Assembly (NCBI GenBank): GCA_963978905.1
Contig: OZ022259.1
Coordinates: forward strand, 17,706,068 to 17,770,067
Length of the DNA stretch: 64,000 nucleotides
Direction: 5' to 3'
Source: Trichostrongylus colubriformis
Taxonomy: Eukaryota > Nematoda > Chromadorea > Rhabditida > Trichostrongylidae
The notes under the pieces: generated by a model
Told to the model about the DNA's origin: nothing
Databases searched by the model: none
The model's input: only the letters and a program-made list of their open reading frames with translations
In this document: piece by piece, positions 21,411 to 32,145 of the stretch
Position numbering within the stretch: the first letter of the stretch is position 1
Layout: every line of letters starts with the position of its first letter
Translations under genes and position numbers: made by a program

Positions 21411-22499
21411 TATGATGTTTCATGAGTGGACACGATTTCGGTTGCTTGCACCGCCCACTGTGGGTGGGTCTTCCCTCACTTCAAATATACTGGAAACAGC
21501 TCAGATCTCGCTGATCTCCAGCGATTTTTCCTCAGTCTCTAGACTGCTCTGGAGCTGGGTTATGAACAGTTGCAGTAAGCACCGGCCGCTTGCAGCACGC
21601 TCCGCCCGTTGAAGGTGGGCTTCCCTTGACTGCTACATATACTCCGATCTCATCTTGGTTCACCTTCTCCCGCTGCCCGTGGAAGTTTGAGATGAAAGAA
21701 TTTTAGCGTTGATCTGAAGACAATGCAGCGAACGCTCCGCCTACTGCGGACGGAGTCAGGCTTGCCCATGTCCGCTCTGATCATCTTGGCCATGCCCACC
21801 CAACCCGAACTTGACCTGACCTCCCCACTTGTCTTACTGGTAAAACGGAGAATCGAACGGACAGACAATAGTACAAACACACCAAACTCCTTGTTTATTT
21901 ATAGGTTATGCTTCTGCAAAAGTAGTAATTGAGGAGCTTTAACCTGCTCGTTACGCGGAATGGACGACACTCGTTCGTAATGTTGATGGAACTAACAGTT
22001 CTGGACAGCCACGAACCTCGGTGGGGCAAAACCGTTCACTTGGGCACATCACATGTCAGGAGCAGGCATTGTCGGCATCGAGGAGGTCTTCCGAATACGG
22101 GTCGCGCATGGGTAAGATCAACAGAGAGCCCCACATATCAGTTGATCACGTCTATATGGCGGTAGGTGGCAGAGATCATGTGGCTGGGGACTCGCAGAAA
22201 TGTACGAACTGAAAAGCATTTTAGAGCTGTATTCTGCAAAAGTAAATAGTAGTAAGTTGGAATTGAGGAGCTACAACCTCCTGATTACGCGGAATGGGCG
22301 ACACTCGTTCGTAATGTAGATGGAACTAATAGTACTGGACAGCCACGAACCTCGGTGGGGCAAAACCGTTCATCACTTGGGCGTCACATGTCAGGAGCAG
22401 ACATCGTCGGCTTCAAAGAAGTGGTTCAGAGCGGAATTACAATGAAAAGAGTTTCTAATGCTGCGTACATATCAAATCGAATAAGAGTTTTGGCGCATC
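21411..22499. repeat. Terminal module and a 320-345-bp duplication
   Basis: A terminal module ends near 21911 (ACACACCAAACTCC, TTTATTTATAGGTTATG). After it two related copies (about 21913-22110 and 22236-22430) share GAATGG.CGACACTCGTTCG, ACAGCCACGAACCTCGGTGG and CACATGTCAGGAGCAG. No coding support. Confidence 0.5.
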
Positions 22500-22667
22500 A
22501 CCGTAAAGTTAAATATATGCATCGATGGAGAAAATGAGCGCATCTGCGCATCCGCGATTTGCGAGAATTGGCGGATCGGCGCATTCGCGATTTGGGAATT
22601 TAGACGCGCCACGTCACTCTTGTAACCGCGATCAGTTGAACGCGGTGCGTGCCAACGTGCGGCTTTC

Positions 22668-23052
22668 GGTGCTACTGGAGTTAGGGGGGGGCAGCGCACT
22701 GTGCTCTGCGTCCTCAAAGGAGCGCAGAGAAGTCATAGCGCCTGCCGAATCGGGTTCGAATATTACAAAGAAATGATTTGATGATGAAAATTCATGCTTT
22801 TTTTCTATCCTATGTTAGCCTAAGCCTTGGGAAGAAGACTCCCTTTCCCTGGGCTTAGGCGAATACGCGTAAGTGGCTGTTCAGTCTAGTTGAAGTATAT
22901 TTCTCGTTATATGCTAATGGAGGCCTAATTTAATCGTTTTCTAAGTTAGTTAGCTGTATCTAGGCATAAAATAACTTTGAGAGTGCCTATAAGCAGAAAT
23001 TGGGCGCTACCTATGCTTTTGTCGAGTGGCCCCCCCTAACTCCAGTAGCGCC
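22668..23052. mobile_element. hAT-like MITE inside the satellite, copy A, 8-bp duplication
   Basis: Ends GGTGCTACTGGAGTTAGGGG and its complement CCCCTAACTCCAGTAGCGCC are flanked by the same eight bases, CGGCTTTC (22660-22667 and 23053-23060). An 8-base duplication points to the hAT superfamily. The centre has the palindrome GCCTAAGCC..GGGCTTAGGC. Confidence 0.7.
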
Positions 23053-24101
23053 CGGCTTTCGATATCGGTTTTCGATAAGATATGCAAAATTACGAAAAGG
23101 AAATAGGAGAAAAAGAAATCAACCGCACGTTGACACGCGCTGCGTTCAACTGACCGCGGTAGCTAGAGTGACGTGGCATGCCAAAAATTCCAAATCGCGG
23201 ATGCGTCGATGCGCTAAAGCTCTTATTCAATTTGTTATGCCATACCCAACTAAATGAGAGTTTTGGCGCATTGGCGTAAAGTTAAATATACGTATCGATC
23301 GAGAAAATGAGCACATTTGCGCATCAGTGATTTGGGAATTTTGGCGTGCCACGTCACTCTTGTAACCGCGATCAGTTGAACGCGGTGTGTAACAACGTGC
23401 GGCTTTCGATATCGACTTTCGATAAGATATGGAAAATTACGAAAAGGAAATAGGAGAAAAAGAAATCAACCGCACCTTGGCACGCGCCGCGTTCAACTGA
23501 CCGCGGTTGCTAGAGTGACGTGGCATGCCAAAAATTCCAAATCGCGGATGCGCCGATGCGCTAAAGCTCTTATTCAATTTGTTATGCCATACCCAACTAA
23601 ATGAGAGTTTTGGCGCATTGGCGTAAAGTTAAATATACGTATCGATCGAGAAAATGAGCACATTTGCGCATCCGTGATTAGGGAATTTTGGCGTGCCACG
23701 TCACTCTTGTAACCGCGATCAGTTGAACGCGGTGCGTGCCATCGTGCGGCTTTCGATAACGACTTTCGATAAGATATGGAAAATTACGAAAAGGAAATAG
23801 GCGAAAAAGAAATCAACCGCACCTTGGCACGCGCCGCGTTCAACTGATCGCGGTTGCTAGAGTGACGTGGCATGCCAAAAATTCCAAATCGCGGATGCGC
23901 CGATGCGCTAAAGCTCTTATTCAATTTGTTATGCCATACCCAACTAAATGAGAGTTTTGGCGCATTGGCGTAAAGTTAAATATACGTATCGATCGAGAAA
24001 ATGAGCACATTTGCGCATCCGTGATTAGGGAATTTTGGCGTGCCACGTCACTCTTGTAACCGCGATCAGTTGAACGCGGTGTGTGCCAACGTGCGGCTTT
24101 C

Positions 24102-24485
24102 GGTGCTACTGGAGTTAGGGGGGGCAGCGCACTGTGCTCTGCGTCCTCAAAGGAGCGCAGAGAAGTCATAGCGCCTGCCGAATCGGGTTCGAATATTACA
24201 AAGAAATGATTTGATGATGAAAATTCATGCTTTTTTTCTATCCTATGTTAGCCTAAGCCTTGGGAAGAAGACTCCCTTTCCCTGGGCTTAGGCGAATACG
24301 CGTAAGTGGCTGTTCAGTCTAGTTGAAGTATATTTCTCGTTATATGCTAATGGAGGCCTAATTTAATCGTTTTCTAAGTTAGTTAGCTGTATCTAGGCAT
24401 AAAATAACTTTGAGAGTGCCTATAAGCAGAAATTGGGCGCTACCTATGCTTTTGTCGAGTGGCCCCCCCTAACTCCAGTAGCGCC
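24102..24485. mobile_element. hAT-like MITE inside the satellite, copy B
   Basis: Near-identical to copy A and with the same left flank CGGCTTTC, but its right flank (CACATTTGCGC) is different, so it was copied with the satellite by unequal exchange and lost its right duplication. Confidence 0.65.
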
Positions 24486-25479
24486 CACATTTGCGCATCA
24501 GCGATTTGGGAATTTTGGCGTGCCAGGTCACTCTTGTAACCGCGATCAGTTGAACGCGGTGTGTGCCAACGTGCGGCTTTCGATATCGACTTTCGATAAG
24601 ATATGGAAAATTACGAAAAGGAAATAGGAGAAAAAGAAATCAACCGCACGTTGACACGCGCCGCGTTCAACTGACCGCGGTTGCTAGAGTGACGTGGCAT
24701 GCCAAAAATTCCCCGATGCGCTAAAGCTCTCATTCAATTTGTTATGCCATACCCAACTAAATGAGAGTTTTGGCGCATTGGCGTAAAGTTAAGTACACGT
24801 ATCGATCGAGGAAATGAGCAAATTTGCGCATCTGCGATTTGAGAAAAGTGGCGGATCGGCGCATCCGCGATTCGAGAGAATTGGCGCGTTTGCGTAAAGG
24901 ATAAGATACGTATTAATCGGAAGGTGAAAGTATTGGCGCATCCGCGATTTTGGATATTTGCCATAACAGATATCGGCTTTCGATGAGATATGGAAAATCA
25001 CGAAATGGAAAGAGGAGAAAAAGAAATCAACCACACGTTGACACGCGCCGCGTTCAACTGACCGCTGCTGCTAGAGTGACGTGGCACGCCAAATCGCCGA
25101 TGCGCTAAAACTCTCATTCAATTTGGTATGCCAGCTGGAGCACACTACTGCGCGTCACACATGGAAGCATGCAAAGTCAGCGCGTTATCGAACTCTCTCA
25201 TCCCGTCACACACTCTCACTCTCACCCAAGCCCGTAGGCCACGCCCTCTACACCTCAAACTTGGGCAGTTGAACCAAAGGGTGGACACACAGATATACAG
25301 ACTCACCAAACTCCTGATTTATATATGAGGTATGATATCCCGACACCTGGGCTCTTTCCCAACGAACTATAGACATTTTCATCTAAACACCGAACATTTT
25401 AATGCAGGCCCGTCAACAGTGTCCACAGTGGGCGGAGTGTGACATAATCCAGTAAAGTGGTGTGCAGTAAGGACACCTT

Positions 25480-26760
25480 CTACACAATAACCGATATTTT
25501 CAATCAATATTGATCGGTGACGCATGTTGTTGCAGTATTTCAACTTTTATAAGGGCACTTAATCAATAGTATGGTCCATGCACAAAAACCGATATTTTCA
25601 CTCAATATCGATCGGTGATGCGTGATGTTGTAGAATTTTAACTTCTGTGAGGGCACTCACTCAGTAGTATGGTCCATAAGCCGTTTCCAACCTTCTGCAC
25701 AAAAACCGATATTTTCAGTCAATATTGATCGGCGATGCATGATGTTGTAGAAGTTCAACCTCTATGAGGGCACTTAATCAATAGTATGGTCCATAAGCCG
25801 TTTCCAGCCTTCTGCACAAAAACCGATATTTTCAATCAATATTGATCAGTGATGCATGATGTTGTAGAATTTTAACCTCTATGAGGGCACTCAATCAATA
25901 GTATGGTCCATAAACCGTTTCCAACATTCTGCACAAAAACCGATATTTTCAATCAATATCGATCGGTGATGCATGATGTTATAGAATTTCAACTTTTATG
26001 GGGGCACTTAATCAATAGTATGGTCCATAAGCCGTTTCCAGCCTTCTGCACAAAAACCGATATTTTCAATCAATATTGATCAGTGATGCATGATGTTGTA
26101 GAATTTCAACCTCTATGAGGGCACTTAATCAATAGTATGGTTCATGAGCCGTTTCCAGCCTTCTGCACAAAAACCGATATTTTCAATCAATATTGATCAG
26201 TGATGCATGATGTTGTAGAATTTCAACCTCTATGAGGGCACTTAATCAATAGTATGGTCCATGAGCCGTTTCCAGCCTTCTGCACAAAAACCGATATTTT
26301 CAATTAATATTGATCGGTGACACATGTTGTTGTAAAATTTCAATTATTATGAGGGAACTTAATCAATAGTATGGTCCATAAGCCGTTTCCAGCCTTCTGC
26401 ACAAAAACCGATATTTTCAATCAATATCGATCGGTGATGCGTGATGTTGTAGAATTTTAACTTCTATGAGGGCACTCACTCAGTAGTATGGTTCATGAGC
26501 CGTTTCCAACCTTCTGCACAAAAACCGATATTTTCAATCAATATTGATCGGTGATGCATGATGTTGTAGAATTTCAACTTTCATGAGGGCATTTAAGCAA
26601 TAGTACGGTCCATGAGTCGTTTCCCGCCTTCTGCACAAAAACCGATATTTTCAATCGATATCGATCGGTGATGCGTGTGTTGCAGAATTTCAACTTTCAT
26701 GAGTGCATCTCCTACCATTCCCCACCCAACCCACACTTGACCCGACCTTTCCCGCTGATG
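25480..26760. repeat. 117-bp satellite, strictly spaced
   Basis: CTGCACAAAAACCGATATTTT recurs at 25695, 25812, 25929, 26046, 26163, 26280, 26397, 26514 and 26631, always 117 bases apart. Each unit has the palindrome ATCAATATTGAT (or ATCAATATCGAT). The block ends in an about 200-base unique tail and the terminal module at 26958-27062. Confidence 0.85.
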
Positions 26761-26983
26761 AGCCGACCTTCCGTTGGATCGGGTACATGAGCCGTTTCCA
26801 GCCTTCTGCACAAAGCCGATATTTTCGATCAATATCGATCGATTCAATCGATATCGACAAAGTCGATGTGCGTTCTGTACATCCCCCATTACGCCTCACC
26901 CAGCCAGCACTTGGCTCGACCTTTCCTGCTAACTTCTGAGGGTCTGTATAGTGTCACGTACCTCAAACTTGGGTAATTGAACC

Positions 26984-27022
<39 letters not shown>

Positions 27023-28215
27023 AACGGACAAACCAAACTCCTGGTTTATATATAGGGTATGATTCAATCAATATTGATCAGTGATGCATGATGTTGTAGA
27101 ATTTTAACCTCTATGAGGGCACTCAATCAATAGTATGGTCCATAAACCGTTTCCAACATTCTGCACAAAAACCGATATTTTCAATCAATATCGATCGGTG
27201 ATGCATGATGTTATAGAATTTCAACTTTTATGGGGGCACTTAATCAATAGTATGGTCCATAAGCCGTTTCCAGCCTTCTGCACAAAAACCGATATTTTCA
27301 ATCAATATTGATCAGTGATGCATGATGTTGTAGAATTTCAACCTCTATGAGGGCACTTAATCAATAGTATGGTTCATGAGCCGTTTCCAGCCTTCTGCAC
27401 AAAAACCGATATTTTCAATCAATATTGATCAGTGATGCATGATGTTGTAGAATTTCAACCTCTATGAGGGCACTTAATCAATAGTATGGTCCATGAGCCG
27501 TTTCCAGCCTTCTGCACAAAAACCGATATTTTCAATTAATATTGATCGGTGACACATGTTGTTGTAAAATTTCAATTATTATGAGGGAACTTAATCAATA
27601 GTATGGTCCATAAGCCGTTTCCAGCCTTCTGCACAAAAACCGATATTTTCAATCAATATCGATCGGTGATGCGTGATGTTGTAGAATTTTAACTTCTATG
27701 AGGGCACTCACTCAGTAGTATGGTTCATGAGCCGTTTCCAACCTCCTGCACAAAAACCGATATTTTCAATCAATATTGATCGGTGATGCATGATGTTGTA
27801 GAATTTCAACTTTCATGAGGGCATTTAAGCAATAGTACGGTCCATGAGTCGTTTCCCGCCTTCTGCACAAAAACCGATATTTTCAATCGATATCGATCGG
27901 TGATGCGTGTGTTGCAGAATTTCAACTTTCATGAGTGCATCTCCTACCATTCCCCACCCAACCCACACTTGACCCGACCTTTCCCGCTGATGAGCCGACC
28001 TTCCGTTGGATCGGGTACATGAGCCGTTTCCAGCCTTCTGCACAAAGCCGATATTTTCGATCAATATCGATCGATTCAATCGATATCGACAAAGTCGATG
28101 TGCGTTCTGTACATCCCCCATTACGCCTCACCCAGCCAGCACTTGGCTCGACCTTTCCTGCTAACTTCTGAGGGTCTGTATAGTGTCACGTACCTCAAAC
28201 TTGGGTAATTGAACC

Positions 28216-28252
<37 letters not shown>

Positions 28253-28292
28253 AACGGACAAACCAAACTCCTGGTTTATATATAGGGTATGA
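25831..28292. repeat. Tandem duplication of a 1232-bp block
   Basis: 25831-27062 is repeated as 27063-28292 with almost no change; a single C/T difference near 26513/27745 and a CA-run length difference are what I noticed. The junction falls exactly after the terminal module (GGGTATGAT|TCAATCAAT). Confidence 0.8.
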
Positions 28293-28662
28293 TATTGTCG
28301 TCAGTTTTTCGAGCCGGGCTCACATCTTTCTCTGCCTGAACTTGAACGAAGTCGACCACAAAAAGCTTTTTTGAGCGTTTTAGGCGAGTGCTTCGAAGTT
28401 TCCTCCGGCGATGATCCACTAATCTTAGGATTTCGTAACTGTTAGTAAGGCAACTCCTCCGCTTTCGTGGAGCACTTTCTAAACAATTGCTACAATGCTG
28501 CTTTACTTGAGTACTCGAAAAAAACCCAGTGGCAAAACATAGAATAGGTTCGAACAAAATCTGGTCTTAATCACAAATACGTTGAGCACCTGGGCGTACA
28601 CTGCTCAAATGAAGCTCTGTGGATGAAGTATAACCAAATGTCAAAGTGACCGGGTTAAAGGA
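28293..28662. other. No gene recognised
   Basis: A - strand frame of 93 codons (28276-28557) is rich in Lys and Arg and partly overlaps the repeat end. No motif or splice support. Confidence 0.3.
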
Positions 28663-28679
28663 ATCGTCCAAAAATGAGT

Positions 28680-29050
28680 TATTCTGTTACCCATGTATTC
28701 ATGCTGTATTTGCCTAATGTGGGCCGCATGCAAAGTTTCACGCGAAAATAAGTGAATGCGGCTACGATGCAGTACCACAAAGTCTCGGCCGGGTAGGCGG
28801 AGTCTTCGGGCGAGTGCCCACCTTTGTCCGCTGCGGTCGGAGGCGCTTTGTAGGAGCAGAAAGTTACATAAACACTCCCGCTCTCCGTTCCCGACCGCGA
28901 CGGACGACGGTACGGGGATTTCAGTTGGAGGCCCTGCCCACCCGGCCGAGAATTTGGGGAGCTGTATCTTAACCGAATTCTCACTTTCTGCGTGAAACTT
29001 TGCATGCGGCTCTTATGAGACAAATACAATATAAATATATGAGTAACAAA
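28680..29050. mobile_element. MITE with about 75-bp inverted ends (GCATGCAAAGTTTCACGC family)
   Basis: Left end GTTACCCATGTATTCATGCT and right end, inverted, GTTACTCATATATTTATATT; both continue to GCCGCATGCAAAGTTTCACG. Half-copies or relatives occur at 60756-61020 and 61615-62035, and an end at about 58050. The interior is GC-rich and non-coding. Confidence 0.6.
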
Positions 29051-31172
29051 GGAACCATTCTTCCGTGGACGATTTCTTGAAGCACCACTGGAGTCACTCA
29101 TTTTACTGACTGCGTGAGCGCACCTATTCTTATGCTTTGCAAACATCGTGAACTGGACCAGGAGTTGAGTGAAGGTTTGATGGGTTGCTTCCATCAACGG
29201 GTTAATTATTAACATCAGTTTTTTGGACAGTCACAAAGAAAATTGACACCCCTAAGGTTAACAGAGGGTTGGCGTTTGATCAAAGGTTACGAAGGTTGTA
29301 GTTCAAGTTTTGTATGAATTTGATGTCCTTATGCATCTCTCAAGGTTTCCAGTTTCTCGTATGCGATATAGGTCAGACGAGAACTGGAAGCTGGCGATTT
29401 TTTTTGTCATCAGGAAAGTGTGGAGTGCAACCTACAGACTTGTACATATGCTCACAGGTCGATGTGTAGGTCAAATCGCTCGAACGCCACAACGATCCCG
29501 AGTAGGGCTAGAGTCGTATCGCATTCCCAACAAAAGAGCGAGGTTTGTAGTAGGGAAAGGGCAGGGGCTGTTTGCTTAAAGACACTTTCCACGATAATCG
29601 CACCATCTTTTTACCCTGCCGCAGCCGACAGACCCCCGGGTAACTGTCGAGGCTGCACCCTTTGAGCGGCGCCCCTAGGCCTCTTGGCAGCGCTAGGCCC
29701 GCGGGAAGCAACTGCGACCCCACCCATCAACTGCGACCACACCTGGCATTGGACGAAGCCTTTTCCAACTTGCCATTTACGTGGGCCTGTGATTCTGCGA
29801 TAAGATAAGATAAAGACGAAGTTGCAGTGGCGAAGGAAATCTTTATATGGGGAAACAGGTAATAGCTCAGGGTTGCTCATGATACCATCCAACGAGAACT
29901 GATTGAAAGGTCACGCGGTAATCTCGTACAAGGCCAGATGCCAGGAGACTTCATTTTTGCCTTTTTCGGGGCTTTGTGTCGGATTTTCCTTCTTCGGTGT
30001 TCTCCTTAGCGCCTCTAGTTCCATAACTGAGCGCTTTCACCCATTCGAGGTAATCGCGGAAAGTGCCTTTAATGTGAATTTTGGAATGACGTCTTATGTA
30101 TCGTAGATTTATGTTATTCATATATACAGGGTACGCAGTAAATACTGTCACGCGGTAAAGAAACCGAATTGCGCTGGAAAGAGTACAATGGGAATTGGAT
30201 GGAAGTTTTGCATACGATTCTGAGCAGTATATTATCACCACTTTTCGTTTCGACCTGCTCGATCTGGGGTAACGACGCTTGGTGTAGGAGTCGATGACAG
30301 ACGTGAATCAACGAGCACCTGAGGACGGTCTTCTTGAACGGGAAACACCTCGCCCGATTTCAACCCTCGGAACTGCGCCGCTTGGGGATATCTGGATGAG
30401 AAGCTGCGCAACATTTCGTCGAAGTTTTGAGTTCCTCAGAGCTGCCCCTTCGACGGAAGTGGGACAACTCGACGTAGACTACCTGCCTTCTATCATCGAC
30501 TCGTACTCCGAACATGTACGCGAAATCAAAGAGGTCAAATCGAAAGGCGATAATAACATACATATTGCTCAGAATGATTATGAATATTTATCATCCAATC
30601 CTCGCTCTGTTGCACTCTTCCCGAACATAATCGGTTTTCTACTGCGTATCAGTGGTTGACGGTTGGAACACACGGTCAGTAGGCCTTACAGGTCACGCAG
30701 TGACCATAAGCATCCCTTGAACTTGTTCTCTATGACAGTTTTCTCTAGGTATATTTTGAAAAGCGAGTAGAGCATTGTGCAAGGAGAATTTGATTTATAT
30801 AAACGAATTGTCTGAATGATTTGTCACAGGGAAAGGGCCACAGGCTGTCGGGGGTCACAAGCCTGGGTCAAAGTCTGTGTGTCCCAATCTGCACCGGCGT
30901 AACAGTATTTGTTGCGCACCGAGTGATTCTGTGAAGCTAATGTTCCTATTTAACAATGTGTAAAGTTATGTTCCTATATGTATGATTCAGCATTCAGCAG
31001 CTTTTCTCCTGTCCCAATCCTCATACTAGTATGATCAACGGCAAATGCTTCAATTTTCAAGTGAGATCAACTTGACCGAAAAACGTTCAAATCATACTGT
31101 GACCAGGAAGTGCGAGCCATAGCACAACTCTAACGATATTCACCAATTCACCCGCAAACAAGCCGGAACATG
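29051..31172. other. Repeat-poor spacer; possible LINE tail
   Basis: No gene recognised. At 29797-29815 a run GATAAGATAAGATAAAGAC follows a GC-rich stretch, like the short tandem tail of a LINE; the upstream open frames (29310-29579) could be degenerate element sequence. The frame at 30294-30659 (121 codons, +) has no motif and is left unassigned. Confidence 0.3.
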
Positions 31173-32109
31173 GTATCATACTCTATATATAAAGCAGAAG
31201 TTTGGTGTGTTTGTTTGTCTGTCTGTCTGTCTGTCTGTGTGTCTGTCTGTCTGTCCGCTCACCGCATAATATCTCGCGTCGCAGCAAAGCTGGGATCCTG
31301 AATTTTTAAGGTAATGTAGGGGTGTTAAGGGGACATCAATGGTGAGGGAACTGAAGTGATAGCACTGATAAGGGCTGATAAGGAGCCCCGAAAGGCGAAT
31401 GGCGGGAAATTCATATCTCGCGTAGCAGCAAAGCTGGGACCTTGAATTTTTAAGATAATATAGGGGTGGAAAGGGGACATTAATGGTGAGGGAACGGAAG
31501 TGATAGCAACTGATAAGGGCTGATAAGGAGCCCCGAAAGGCGAATGGCGGGAAATTCATACCTCGCGTCGCAGCAAAGCTGGGACCCTGAATTTTTAAGA
31601 TAATATAGGGGTGGAAAGGGGACATTAATGGAGAAGGAACGGAAGTGATAGCAACTGATAAGGGCTGATAAGGAGCCTCGAAAGGCGAATGGCGACGCAG
31701 CTGTGTTGTGATGGGCCGGTAAGGAAAGGAGGCATTACCTAGGGATACGCCGAGGGTACCTATGTCACTCCCACAGTCCAGCGTCAACCATTTACAACCT
31801 GTCTGCACCACATACACCCCTATCTCATTGATATGATCTCTCAACTGAACTGCTGTCTGGAAAGGTCGGGCATGTTAGAATTGGGTAGATGCTGACCTAA
31901 GCGCACAGAGCACATAAGAATTAAGCCTAGCTCCACCCACTGTGAGCGGGGCTTGCGCAGAAACTGCCGGTGTTCAAATTTAAGTCCACGCTCAGGTTCC
32001 AAAAATCAGGCAGGCTAGGAATGGGCCTGTAGAGGTCGGGCAAGTTAGGGATGGGTTGGGGTAAGCCAAAATGTACGGAGCACATGAGAGGCAAGCTAAA
32101 ACCAGAATG

Positions 32110-32145
<36 letters not shown>

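Larger units (their letters stand above)
22500..25095. repeat. 347-bp satellite whose monomer is itself a fold-back
   Basis: The string CCATACCCAACTAAATGAGAG recurs at 23240, 23587, 23934 and 24747; the first spacings are 347 bases and the last is longer because of an inserted MITE. Within each monomer GTGCCACGTCACTC..ACCGCGATCAGTTGAACGCGG is matched by its inverted complement, so the repeat unit is an amplified palindromic element. The 25000 end is followed by a terminal module at 25248-25336. Confidence 0.7.

Noticed and set aside
28216..28249. CA microsatellites as independent features
   Set aside because: They are constant parts of the terminal module rather than isolated microsatellites.
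25480..28292. Could the regular 117-bp array be a CRISPR array?
   Set aside because: Whole units repeat with no unique spacers, the context is a eukaryotic genome, and no cas genes are present.
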